Shown piece by piece: positions 12,357 through 22,617 of a stretch of 64,000 bases of DNA. The position numbers and the translations under genes were made by a program. Origin of the DNA: Thamnaconus septentrionalis (taxonomy: Eukaryota; Chordata; Actinopteri; Tetraodontiformes; Monacanthidae). The notes under the pieces were generated by a model. That model was not told the DNA's origin. It saw nothing but the letters and a program-made list of their open reading frames with translations, and did no database searches. Each line of letters starts with the position of its first letter. The first letter of the stretch is position 1. The stretch covers positions 22,762,501 to 22,826,500 of the forward strand of contig CM020511.1 of the NCBI GenBank assembly GCA_009823395.1, read 5' to 3'.

Positions 12357-13176
12357 TTAATGAGATATTACCTGTTGTCTTTGAAGCCTGTGGAGAAGAG
12401 GGTTAGTACAGCCACGGGTGGACTCGCGATCGCGATATAGTTGACCATTAACGAAGAGCTTGTCTACTGCGACAACCGCTCTAGAGCCTTCGTCGAGGAA
12501 CCTTTTTCGGATCGGGAAGAGGATTCTTCGCCGATCCAGAATCTCCTTGGGAATTGGTCGTTCACTCCAAAGTCGGTTCCATGAAGTTCCGTCCTCTGCT
12601 CTTTACCAGCACTTTTTGCTTAAAGTGTTCAAATTTTACCACAATGGGTCTCGGCGGCGGCTGTCAGGTTTCTTCCTCCAAGACGATGTACCTGGTGGAA
12701 GGTGATGGTCTTGACGGTCTCCATAGGAAGCTTCATGTTCTTCGTGAGGAAATCCGCAACCGTCCTCTCCGGGTCTTCCTCCGCCTTTTCGGGGATCCCT
12801 GAGAACACCAGGTTGTCCCTCATGCTGCGTGCCTGGAGGTCTAAGACTGTTTCTTTTAGGTATTTATTGTCTTTACTGAGTTGGCTCATTCCCTCGGTGA
12901 GAGATTTGACCGACCCTCGCAGCTCCTTGTTTTCTGCGGCTAGGGAGACAACCTGTTGCTGGCTGAATTCCAGCGACTCGCGCATCGCCTGGAATTCTTG
13001 GTGGAGTATTTCCATTAGGCTTAATCTGGCATCAACGCTGGTGAGCCTTTGTTCAATCGACAATAATACGTCAATCGATGAATTACCGGTGGGGAAATTG
13101 CTCGGGGAGTCTTCGGACGGCTTCGCTTAGAAGACGGCGTTGGCGTTGGCGTCGGCGTCTTGCTCGTCTTCCCCAT
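12357..13176 (-). pseudogene. L1-like ORF1 RNA-binding protein, frameshifted
   Basis: ORF1 is the RNA-binding chaperone of L1 elements. The chosen start, ATG at 13176, gives a basic MGKTSKTPTPTPTP leader. After a frameshift near 13080 a coiled-coil region follows (heptad-like LTSVDARLSLMEILHQ). Next comes the RRM-like domain with DNLVFSGIPE and FHQVHRLG. After two more frameshifts (about 12650 and 12590) the C-terminal domain reads TDFGVNDQFPREILDRRR and LFPIRKRFL, ending at a TAA at 12357-12359. The total span of about 820 bp fits a protein of about 270 residues. At least three frameshifts make it a pseudogene, unless some are consensus errors. Confidence 0.85.
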
Positions 13177-13557
13177 GACTCTTCGGTCGAAGATGTCGTC
13201 CAGGTATTTTTCGAGATCGGCTACGCTCTCCTCGTCCTCCAGGCTTCTTATCTCTTAGCGGGTTTTTTTTATTTATTTATTTATTTTATTTTATAAATAT
13301 CTGTAACCCGGCAGAAAATCCAGTTTGTTTGCTATTGACAGGGTGTCGCCATTTTGGATTGCGCCGACGGTCCGAGAATCTCACAGCATCACGCGAGCCA
13401 ACAGTCGCTCATTAAGTCAGTGTGGGGTTCGCCAGTGAGGATTTTATATTGCCGCCGCGCTGCATTATTTATATTGCGAGTGGTAAAGGTCACCGATGAT
13501 GATGTTAATGCCTCTGAAGAGGAAAATCAGAGAGGTGATTGTGAGGTGGTGGCGGAG
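13177..13557 (-). promoter_or_regulatory. 5' leader of the L1-like element
   Basis: About 380 bp separate the ORF1 start from the right-hand satellite. It includes a (TTTA)n patch at 13261-13292 and a CpG-containing stretch. It should carry the internal promoter of the element by analogy with L1; no motif is diagnostic. The 5' end is placed where satellite resumes. Confidence 0.5.
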
Positions 13558-16080
13558 CATTTTCTTCCCATGTCTTAAGGTAAACTTTAAATTCCATTTC
13601 TTGAGTTTATTCTCCATATTTTCCCTGGGATGATCTTCGGCTGACTTAATCTTCCTCCAGAACTATAAGCCCTCACCAGCCTGTGATCCAGGCCGACCCG
13701 GGGCTCCAGCTCCGAAGCCCAGTCCCCCACTTACACCAGGGGGGCCCAGCCTGAGGCCCAGGTTGTCATTGCAGGGTGCCGCCCCACATCGGACAAGCTG
13801 TCCCCAGGCCACCCTGTTGGTTGCATTCACCTCCCAGGTCTTAAGGTAAACTTTAAGTTCCATTTCCCTTGGCTGATCTTCGGCTGACTTAATGTTGCTC
13901 CAGAACTCCAAGCCCTCACCATCCTGTGACTCCAGGTCACCCCGGGCCTCCAGCTCCCCAGCCCGGTCCCCCACTTACACCAGGGGGGCCCAGCCTGAGG
14001 CCCAGGTTGTCATTGCTTTGTGCCGCCCCACATCGGACAAGCTGTCCCCAGGCCACCCTGTTGGTTGCATTTTCTTCCCATGTCTTAAGGTAAACTTTAA
14101 ATTCCATTTCTTGAGTTTATTCTCCATATTTTCCATGGGATGATCTTCGGCTGACTTAATCTTCCACCAGAACTATAAGCCCTCACCAGCCTGTGAACCA
14201 GGCCGACCCGGGGCTCCAGCTCCACAGCCCAGTCCCCCACTTACACCAGAGGGTCCCAGCCTGAGGCCCAGGTTGTCATTGCAGGGTGCCACCCCACATC
14301 GGACAAGCTGTCCCCAGGCCACCCTGTTGGTTGCATTCACCTCCAATGTCTTAAGGTAAACTTTAAATTCCATTTCTTGAGTTTATTCTCCATATTGTCC
14401 CTGGGATGATCTTTGGCTGACTTAATGTTGCTCCAGAACTATAAGCCCTCACCAGCCTGTGATCCAGGCCCACCCGTGGCTGCAGCTCCGCAGCCCGGTC
14501 CCCCACTTACACCAGGTGCGCCCAGCCTGAGGCCCAGGTTGTCATTGCTTTGTGCCTCCCCACATCGGAAAAGCTGTCCCCAGGCCACCCTGTTGGTTGC
14601 ATTCACCTCCCAGGTCTTAAGGTAAACTTTAAATTCCATTTCTTGAGTTTATTCTCCATATTGTCCCTGGGATGATCTTTGGCTGACTTAATGTTGCTCC
14701 AGAACTACAAGCCCTCATCAGCCTTTGTCTCCAGGCCACCCTGTGGCTCCAGCCCCTCACCCAGGGCTCCAGCCCTGCTGCCCGGTCCCCCACTCGCACC
14801 AGGGGGTCCCTGCCTGAGGCAATTGTTGTCGTTGCAGTGGACAGCACTCTCTCGATCAAGCTGTCCCCTGGCCACCCTGTTGGTTGTATTTACCTCCCAT
14901 GTCTTAAGGTAAACTTTAAATTCCATTTCTTGAGTTTATTCTCCATATTTTCCCTGGGATGATCTTCTGCTGATTTAATGTTGCTCCAGAACTACAAGCC
15001 CTCACCAGCCTTTGTCTCCAGGCCACCCCGGGGCTCCAGCTCCGCAGCCCGGTCCCCCACTTACACCAGGGGGTCCCAGCCTGAGGCCCAGGTTGTCATT
15101 GCAGGGTGCCGCCCCACATCGGACAAGCTGTCCCCAGGCCACCCTGTTGGTTGCATTCACCTCCCAGGTCTTAAGGTAAACTTTAAGTTCCATTTCCCTT
15201 GGATGATCTTTGGCTGACTTAATGTTGCTCCAGAACTACAAGCCCTCACCATCCTTTGACTCCATGCCACCCGTGGCTCAGCCCCTCACCCAGGGCTCCT
15301 TAAGGTAAACTTTAAATTCCATTTCTTGAGTTTATTCTCCATATTTTCCCTGGGATGATCTTCGGCTGACTTAATCTTCATCCAGAACTACAAGCCCTCA
15401 CCAGCCTTTGTCTCCAGGCCACCCGGGGCTCCAGCTCCCCAGCCCGGTCCCCCACTTACACCAGGGGGTCCCAGCCTGAGGCCCAGGTTGTCATTGCCTT
15501 GTGCCGCCCCACATCGGACAAGCTGTCCCCAGGCAACCCTTTTGGTTGCATTTTCTTCCCATGTCTTAAGGTAAACTTTAAATTCCATTTCTTGAGTTTA
15601 TTCTCCATATTTTCCCTGGGATGATCTTCGGCTGACTTAATCTTCCTCCAGAACTATAAGCCCTCACCAGCCTGTGATCCAGGCCGACCCGGGGCTCCAG
15701 CTCCGAAGCCCAGTCCCCCACTTACACCAGGGGGGCGCAGCCTGAGGCCCAGGTTGTCATTGCTTTGTGCCGCCCCACATCGGACAAGCTGTCCCCAGGC
15801 CACCCTGTTGGTTGCATTCACCTCCCAGGTCTTAAGGTAAACTTTAAGTTCCATTTCCCTTGGCTGATCTTCGGCTGACTTAATGTTGCTCCAGAACTCC
15901 AAGCCCTCACCATCCTGTGACTCCAGGTCACCCCGGGCCTCCAGCTCCCCAGCCCGGTCCCCCACTTACACCAGGGGGGCCCAGCCTGAGGCCCAGGTTG
16001 TCATTGCTTTGTGCCGCCCCACATCGGACAAGCTGTCCCCAGGCCACCCTGTTGGTTGCATTTTCTTCCCATGTCTTAAG
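13558..16080. repeat. Satellite array B, about 9-10 units
   Basis: Same repeat as array A. Units at 14413-15170 match 4806-5563 at a constant offset of 9,607 bp, including private variants (TGCCTCCCCACATCGG), so the L1-like element lies between two higher-order copies. One unit (about 15206-15298) is cut short: CAGGGCTCC jumps to TTAAGGTAAAC with about 140 bp missing, and it carries single-base deletions. The array ends at CCCATGTCTTAAG and passes directly into an NLR exon fragment at 16081. Confidence 0.93.
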
Positions 16081-16707
16081 AGCAGAGCAGCTGCATGTCT
16101 GCAAACTTTTCTTCATCTTGGACGGCCTGGATGAAAGCAGACTGGCTCTGGACTTTGAGAAGAACCAGGTGGTGACTGACGTCATTCAGAAGAAGACAGT
16201 CAGCGTTCTGCTAACAAACCTGATCAGAGGAGATCTGCTTCCCTGGCTCTGCTGTGGGTAACTTCCAGACCTGCAGCAGCCAATCAGGTCCCTCCGTCAT
16301 GTGTGGACAGGCTGACAGAAGTACGAGGCTTCACCGATGACCAGAAGGAGGAGTATTTAGGAGGAGATTCAGAGATAGAGAGGATATGTCCAGCAGGATC
16401 ATCTCACACATCAAGGCCTCCAGGCCTCCCACATCATGTGTAAGATCCCGCCTTCTGCCAGATCACTGCCACAGTTCTGGAAAGCATGTTGAGCTCAGAG
16501 CAGAGAGGAGAGCTGCCCAAGACCCTGACTGACATGTACTCACACTTCCTGCTGGTCCAAACCAAGAGGAAGCAGCACAAGTATGGAGGAGGTCCACAGG
16601 AGTTGAGGGAGGCTGACAGGGAGCTTCTGAAGCTGGGCCAGCTGGCATTGGAACATCTGGAGAGTGGAAACATCATGTTCTACAGTGAAGAAGAGTTATT
16701 AGAATAA
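16081..16707 (+). pseudogene. NLR (FISNA-NACHT family) 3' NACHT fragment, broken by satellite
   Basis: NLR proteins are cytosolic immune sensors; teleosts have a large NLRC3-like expansion. This piece starts just before the Walker B region (LFFILDGLDESR), continues with [14 protein letters not shown], then meets a stop at 16259-16261. In another frame it resumes with SRPAAANQ and [18 protein letters not shown] winged-helix-like end follows (16486-16707): MLSSEQRGELPKTLTDMYSH, then QLALEHLESGNIMFY. The FISNA domain and Walker A are absent because satellite replaces everything before 16081. The satellite frame happens to be open into the fragment (15917-16261); I treat that as chance. At least two frameshifts make it non-functional. 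Confidence 0.85.
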
Positions 16708-17282
16708 TAAATGAAGTTCCCTAAAGCACAAATAAATTATTTATAGAGTCAAAGATCTTCCAATTCATACTTCAAAACATTAGAAATACTATTTCCAGGA
16801 ATTAATCAACTTTTTTTAACCATTGTTAAATATAGATGTGTTTTTTTTGGGAGTTCCATTTTGGAATGGGATCAGTGACGATTTGAAAATGTGTTGTTCT
16901 GAGTTGAAAAATTATTGAAGGGCAAAATACTTCATGATGATGAGGATAAATGATTGAATTGTGAGTCAATGATGAAGAATAATGTGAAGCATATTTTGTT
17001 GAGTTATGCTTTCTTTTTTTCCTTTTGATTTTGTCTGACTAATTATTCCAGGTAATCTTATGGACTGTATAGGAGAGGCAAGAATCAGCTTGGGCTTCTG
17101 CATTTTCCTTCACACAGTTGTTATGTTTTTGTTGTGGTGAGTCTTTATAATGTGCACATTTGTTTTGGAAGCTTTTTCATTGTTGTCAGTTGATTGGACA
17201 AGATTGATTTCATTTACACTGTCAACGAAAATAAACTATTCAATCATGCATGATGATGATGGTGGTGGTGGTGGTGGTAATC

Positions 17283-17314
<32 letters not shown>

Positions 17315-17828
17315 GTAGATATTAAAGACTCACCTAGACAAAGTGGATGTTTTTGATATTTTCATGTCAACAATCTGCAGCCAGAAAAGACTTCTGATGT
17401 TGGAAGAAAGTGTGGAAAATGTCTCCAGTCACTTTGGAGCTCAATGGAAGTTGTTGATTGGTGATGAAGGTCACATGACTGAGCAGAAGATCCTGTGAAG
17501 AAATATTAGAGGCAGATTAATAGTGCAGCAGTATTTCTTCATCTTGTCCTTTGAATGTGTTTGACTTGTAATGAGACTCTGAGGACTGAAAACAGCCACA
17601 AGCACACAAAGGACTCACTGATTATTTTCCATCTTGACTGCTGATTGGATGCACACTGACTGACACACTGCTGTTGTTATTGTGTTGACAACACACTGGC
17701 ACAATGACTCGTTTGAGGAATGACTCAGTGATCTGAACAGCTGCACATCTGGATCATGAACAGGGAGAAATGATTCTTAATATGACATTTACAACATGGA
17801 AGAAATCAAATATTGATTCTTTATTCAG
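16708..17828. other. Intron-like sequence between NACHT and LRR exons
   Basis: AT-rich sequence without a coding signal. It contains a GAT/GGT trinucleotide run at 17250-17314, whose Asp/Gly open frame is compositional. The position between NACHT and LRR exons matches an intron of the broken NLR. The copy-2 equivalent is 33095-34215. Confidence 0.7.
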
Positions 17829-18001
17829 GTTGAGGGACTGCAGGTTGTCAAAGATCAGCTGTGATTGGCTGCTCTCAGCTCTGAAGTCCAACCCTCCCAC
17901 CTCAGAGAGCTGAACCTGAGTAGGAACCAGCTACAGGGTTCATCAGTGAAGGAGCTGAGTGGTTTTCTGCACGGTCCAGACTGTAAACTGGAGACTCTGA
18001 G
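17829..18001 (+). pseudogene. NLR leucine-rich repeat exon 1 (one-base deletion)
   Basis: The exon lies between an acceptor (TTATTCAG) and a donor (GTCAGT at 18002). It encodes an RI-type LRR: LRDCRLSKISCDWLLSALKS, then in the next frame SHLRELNLSRNQLQ and GPDCKLETL. Such exons in fish NLRs are typically 174 bp; this one is 173, and the single missing base lies in the AACCCTCCCACCTC stretch, shifting the frame. It belongs with the NACHT fragment upstream. Confidence 0.85.
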
Positions 18002-18326
18002 GTCAGTTCACCCTCTTCACTCTACAACTTCTATCACTCTTGTTATTTTTGTCAATATTTTCACTTCACTGCTGTTGGAAATTTTAATTTGCAGTCACTG
18101 GTTTGTGTTTGAAATGAGTGAAACTGGGTTGAAGGTACAGTGTGTAAAATCCTGCCATCAAGTGTTCAGATTTCAGATTGCAGCGCTCATTCTCTCACCC
18201 TCTCCCTCCCTCTTTTTCTATAGTTGCAGATTCTGAAGTCGACATTTCACTTTGATTTTCAGAGTGATGACACCCTGGAAAAACTCTCCATCATTATAAA
18301 CTCTCCATCATTTATTCTTTATGCAG

Positions 18327-18497
18327 GTTGAAGTACTGCAGGTTGTCAGAGCTCAGCTGTGATTGGCTGCTCCCAACTCTGAAGTCCAACCCTCCCACCT
18401 CAGACACCTGGACCTGAGAGGGAACCAGCTGCAGGATTCAGGAGTGAAGGTGCTGAGGTTTTCTGCAGAGTCCAGACTGTAAACTGGAGACTCTGGG
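18327..18497 (+). pseudogene. NLR leucine-rich repeat exon 2 (three bases short)
   Basis: A second RI-type LRR exon (LKYCRLSELSCDWLLPTLKS) sits between acceptor ATGCAG and donor GTCAGT. Length is 171 bp rather than 174: the same AACCCTCCCACCTC deletion as in exon 1 plus a 2-base loss near GTGCTGAGGTTTTCTGC. About 190 bp of downstream intron (18002-18190 versus 18498-18690) is also duplicated, so exon plus intron was the unit of LRR expansion. The shared deletion suggests the first frameshift predates it. Confidence 0.85.
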
Positions 18498-18690
18498 GTC
18501 AGTTCACCCTCCTCACTCTACAACTTCTATCATTCTTGTTATTTTTGTCAATATTTTCACTTCACTGCTGTTGGAAATTCAATTTGCAGTCACTGGTTTG
18601 TGTTTGAAATGAGTGAAACTGGGTTTAAAAACACGGTGTGTAAAATCCTGCCATCTAGTGGTTTTAGATTTTAGATTGCAGTGCTTACTT

Positions 18691-19224
18691 GCTGGTCCCC
18701 CCTCCTTATTGCCAGTGAACTACAGTGGCCTTCAAGCATAACAAAGGATGTGGTTGACAGCAAAGGTGTCTAGTTCTCTGTATAATGATAAAGTTCCATC
18801 AATACAAATATTACAACCATCTATTAGCATCACAATCAGTCATAGTCACAGCAGACAGTCCCGTGTTAGCATGATTTTTCCAAACATTTGGCCAGCAGCA
18901 GTGGCCAGCAAGCGCTAGCATTAGCCACCTGTATGAGCACTTAGATACTGTAGATAGATCCAGCTGGACTCAGCAGAAGGTCAAGTGTCAATGCAGGTTC
19001 TATCATCTCAGTCAGTTCAGTATTGATGAGCAAGATGCATCTGGTCCATTTTGTGCGTGAGCAGCGGGCGAAACAGCCAGAGGACAATGAACAATTATCG
19101 AACGCTGATGGAACGTGATCGAAACCTTTTGCATCAGTACTTGATATACGCCGCGACTGGCATGATATTATGATTTAGCGCACGTGACGCGCAAAAGGAA
19201 TCGAAAGTGGAATCGGAATCGTTC
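18691..19224. other. No recognisable gene or repeat
   Basis: Ordinary mixed-composition sequence after the LRR exons. I see no splice-bounded coding segment and no match to other parts of the window apart from its duplicate at 35078-35611. Confidence 0.5.
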
Positions 19225-19430
19225 AAATAATAATAATAATAATAAACTTGTACAGCGCTAAATCACAACCAATGGCGTCTCAAAGCGCTTTATACAATCA
19301 GAGAGAACCAACTGGGCCCCGGAGCAAGCAAAATGCGACAGTGGCTGGGAAAAACTCCTGTGGAAGAAACCTAGGGCAGAACCAGACTCCAGAGGGCCAT
19401 CATCTGCCTATGAGTAGTTGGGGTGAAATA
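19225..19430 (+). repeat. Dispersed teleost-type repeat fragment with (AAT)n start
   Basis: After an (AAT)6-type run comes TTGTACAGCGCTAAATCACA, CAAAGCGCTTTATACAATC, GGAAGAAACCTAGGGCAGAA and CCAGACTCCAGAGGGCCATC. I recognise this order of motifs from a repeat widespread in fish genomes, but cannot name the family. The 63-codon open frame is not a gene. Confidence 0.6.
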
Positions 19431-19744
19431 CAAAAATAGAGGAGAGACAGAGAAAGAGAGAAAGTAGTAGAGTGAGCCAGGGTGGCAGACAGGACAGAGT
19501 GAAAAACAGATACACCAACCAGGCATTCACAAAACGGATATAAACACAAAGAATAGGAAATAATTCAAGGCTGCTGTCCGTGGGCTGTAAGTGTCCATGC
19601 TTTGGAAGGCACAAAAATTCAAACGATGCCCAACCCTATACACAATACAGTGTGGTGGGGAAAGGAAGGAAATGGAATATAGAGTCATTGAAATTTGGGC
19701 AAAAGAGGCAAATATCAAAATAGTTCATTTTATAATCCAGGTAA

Positions 19745-20184
19745 CGCCCGTTCACACTGGACGCGGAAGCGACGCCGAAGCGCCAAGAAAGCGCTCCATT
19801 CGCCCATGTTAATCAATGTAGTAGTTCACACCAGACGCGAACAGGCGCGCGCCTCGAGCCATGCATTTGTCTCGGCCTGCTCTATTTTTAGCGCCAGCCA
19901 TGAGCCATCCTCGCCAATACAGGAAGTCGCTCAAAAACGAGAAAATCCGTGAATTTTCAAAATAAACTAATTTCAAAAAATAAAACCGAATGACAAATTC
20001 GATCATATATGTATGTTATATTTGTCAGTACATTGTATCAGAGTGCGAAAGAGATTAAACAAATGCCAGCACACACACACACACACACACAGAGAGGAAG
20101 ACTTGATCAAAATACGCCTGTGTTTGATCCTAGAGATGCGGTAATTATGAAAGAGGTCTTGAGATGGACACCTGAGTGCGTGTT

Positions 20185-20233
<49 letters not shown>

Positions 20234-20539
20234 CGAAGTGAGCACCGTGCGGGCTGGCTACGGGCGGGGAACGATGATGAAAATGATTTAAAAAAATAAA
20301 TAAAAACCTTGAGTGGGAGTGAAAAAGAGCAGCTGAGCAGAAGCGCTTGTCGACCGTCAGGAGCTGTTCGCCAGGTGTGAACCAACTCGAGCCTCGCCAT
20401 GAATTTGCCGGCGCCCGCCGCGGCGCTCCGCCCATTGAAATGAATGGCACGCCGCGCGCCTGTTCGCCTGTGTGAACTACTACATTGATTAACATGGGCC
20501 GAATGGAAGCGCGGCGCTCCGTCCAGTGTGAACCGGGCG
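19745..20539. mobile_element. Non-autonomous DNA transposon (MITE) with TAA target duplication
   Basis: The left end CGCCCGTTCACACTGGACG and right end CGTCCAGTGTGAACCGGGCG are inverted, and the inverted region extends over about 100 bp, including CCCATGTTAATCAATGTAGT in both arms. TAA flanks both sides (19742-19744 and 20540-20542). The interior of about 795 bp has no transposase and holds two CA microsatellites (about 20071-20090 and 20191-20230). A TWA-type target duplication is characteristic of PIF/Harbinger elements, so that superfamily is the best guess. Confidence 0.8.
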
Positions 20540-20569
20540 TAACAGTATGTTGTCAGAAGCCTTGATCAT

Positions 20570-21050
20570 CTCAGACCTGTGTCTCCGTGTCCAGCGCCTG
20601 CAGTCCAGGCCACTGGTAGAGCAATGGGGACTCTGGTCCTGCAGGAGCGAGCTCGCTGGCTTAGCCTCGCTAACCTGACTAGACAGAGAGAGAGATGAGA
20701 TCCTGGACCCCCGATCGTCCCTGAAGGGCTCTTCGCCCGCACTGGTTTCAATGCAGAAGCGCTGAGGCTAAGAAGAGGGAATATGAGCCCTCCAGCTCTG
20801 CCTTCCTCGCAGCCCCCACCCCATCTCCTCAACCTGCTGTGCCCGAGGAAGCACTGCCACGGGCGGCTTCCGACCCACGCAGTTCAGGTTGCCCAAACCA
20901 CCGAAGCCCCAGCCCAGCCCGGCTTCCCTGCACGGTCAGGTAGCCCGCCCATCTGGCCTCGGCCCTCCGGCCCGGTCGCAGCTTCGCCGGCTCTGCCTGC
21001 ACAAGCTGCCCACCCTCAGGCCAGGAAGAAGAGGAAGTCAGGGTAATAAC
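20570..21050 (+). pseudogene. DIRS-like retrotransposon gag remnant (LAP2alpha-like)
   Basis: Conceptual frames read LQERARWLSLANLTRQRER, then a SSLKGSSPALVSMQKR stretch, ALQLCLPR, and a basic Pro-rich FRLPKPPKPQPSPASLHGQ segment. The order (WLSL motif, a segment comparable to GLFG-type, LQLCLPR, then Pro/Arg-rich tail) resembles the LAP2alpha-like gag of fish DIRS elements. This rests on recalled pattern, not alignment. Stops and frameshifts are frequent, and no reverse transcriptase or tyrosine recombinase is seen nearby. Confidence 0.4.
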
Positions 21051-22154
21051 CCCTTCTTCCACAGGTGTCGCAGCTGAATGTTCCCGTTCCTCAGCTCCAC
21101 CAGTTTGGCTGTCGGAAGTGCTTTGAGGGGTCACCCACGCCACATTCTCCCCTCCGCCGAAGCCGGCCGGGAGGTGGACGCCCAGTTCCAGAGGGTTCGG
21201 CCGTTGCCCCTCACAGTGTCCACAACCACACAACACACATTTTTGGGAAAAACATTAAAATGTGTTCCGCTGTGCATCCAGGCCAAGTGCCGAGGACGCA
21301 GCGCAAAAAGCCAAAAATATAAGCAGTCTGGCGGCGACGCCTGCTGTCGACACCCGCACGGGGCTGTCATAGCCCTCCCCGACGGCGGTAGTGTCACCAC
21401 TACACTGTCGTGCCTCGGCTCTGCCACGATGCGCTGCAGCTGCGAAGCAGTTGGCACCATCTGTATAGCGGCGGCAGTTTCGCCACGAGGGAGCACCATA
21501 GCTCGACGGCCGCTGCAGCCAAGCTCCTTCTTTAGCTCGCCAGATTTGGTCGCCACCGCATCACGGTTGGCTTCACCCCGTGATGGCAGAGATGCTGGAC
21601 GGTGAGTCTCTGTCCCAGAGAGGAGTGGAGAGCCCTTCCAGCATCGGCCTGGGTGCTCAGAACGATCTCAAAGGGATGAGAGACTCACCAGCCAACTCAC
21701 CAGTAGATGGTTCGATGTTGCAGTTCTCCCTGACTTGCCTATACCTGGTGTTGATTTCCTCTGTAATGACATTGCCGAAAGGTGAGCCCAACTGCGATCA
21801 TCGTGGCTGTCCCTGTTGCAGCCGATGCCCCTGTGACAATCAAGAATCTCTTGAGATTTTCCACCAGCCTGGGCGGTCACAAGGGCTCAAGCTAACAAGT
21901 ACAGAGATGATCTATCAGACACGTTCTCTTTGCAGATGGGCCAACTGGTTTTGAAGCTGCTTGAGCCTCAGAATGGCAGTCATGAGCAAGCGGGCATCTC
22001 CAGCACTAAGACAGTGGAGCTGCGGCCACAAGAGAAGAATTAACCAGTCCATTGAAAGCATTTGTTTGGTCTAGTGAGTGGCAATAGTCCTTTGAGGATC
22101 TTAAGTGCCTTCTCAGCTGTAACCCTGTCGTGTCTGCTCCAAATTTTCCTCATT
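21051..22154. other. GC-rich sequence without a recognised gene
   Basis: Moderately GC-rich. Overlapping open frames of 124-175 codons on both strands have no domain and no splice context. It may be more degraded retroelement continuing from the gag remnant. Duplicate at 37438-38541. Confidence 0.4.
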
Positions 22155-22290
22155 GGCTAGAAGCCCCAAATTTGGGCGTGTGTCTTAGGGATCCCAATGA
22201 ACCTGAAAGTGGCCCCATGTCTCCAGGACAAAGTTGACCTTGACCCTCATAGACTTGGCATTGGTATGGCATTAGGGTTAGCGATAACCC
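22155..22290 (+). repeat. Dispersed repeat with AGAAGCCCCAAATTTGG and CCATGTCTCCAGGACAAAG
   Basis: The same series of motifs (GCTAGAAGCCCCAAATTTGG, CCATGTCTCCAGGACAAAG, TTGACC, GGCATTAGGGTTAGCGATAA) reappears at about 24030-24170 and partly at 24220-24290. Here it lies where the 5' part of an Ig V-set exon should be, so it probably replaced that part. Confidence 0.7.
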
Positions 22291-22317
22291 TGTAGACAAC
22301 AGCTTCCCAGCTGTAGG

Positions 22318-22555
22318 AGAATTAACTGGCTGTTTGCGAGGAGTTCTGACAAGGTGATTCTCCTGGTTAAAAGCGGGGAGGTTTCCCAACAATATGTAGA
22401 AGAATATGGCCATCTGTCTCTCACCAGTGACTGTTCTCTGGAAATAATGAAGATCATTGAGGAGTTGCTGGACAGTTCAACTGCAGATGGAGTGATGCAC
22501 ATTATGAACTAGCTGCCATTCATCTGTCAGTTGTTAACTGTGAGTATGTACATCT

Positions 22556-22617
<62 letters not shown>

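Larger units (their letters stand above)
5564..13557 (-). mobile_element. L1-like non-LTR retrotransposon, apparently near full length but inactivated
   Basis: An 8-kb insertion interrupts the satellite and reads on the minus strand. From its 3' end (left) it has a T run that is the poly(A) tail, a long 3' region of simple repeats and C-rich sequence (G-rich in the transcript), ORF2 (8429-12046), a short spacer with a GT/GC microsatellite, ORF1 (12357-13176) and a leader of about 380 bp. Satellite stops after GGTCTT at the left and resumes at GCATTTTCTTCCC at the right. The insertion point is TCTT/AA, close to the L1 endonuclease consensus. Several frameshifts in both ORFs and an altered catalytic residue show it is dead. 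The family is inferred from domain order and motifs; the exact clade cannot be settled without alignment. Part of the 3' region could be nested insertions. Confidence 0.85.

Noticed and set aside
15917..16261. Open frame fusing satellite with the NLR Walker B segment
   Set aside because: It spans the edge of the duplication, has no splice logic, and satellite is open in most frames, so the fusion is accidental.
20829..21605. Overlapping 124-175-codon open frames as novel genes
   Set aside because: GC-rich, present in opposite frames on both strands, no domain; better explained as degraded DIRS-like sequence and its surroundings.
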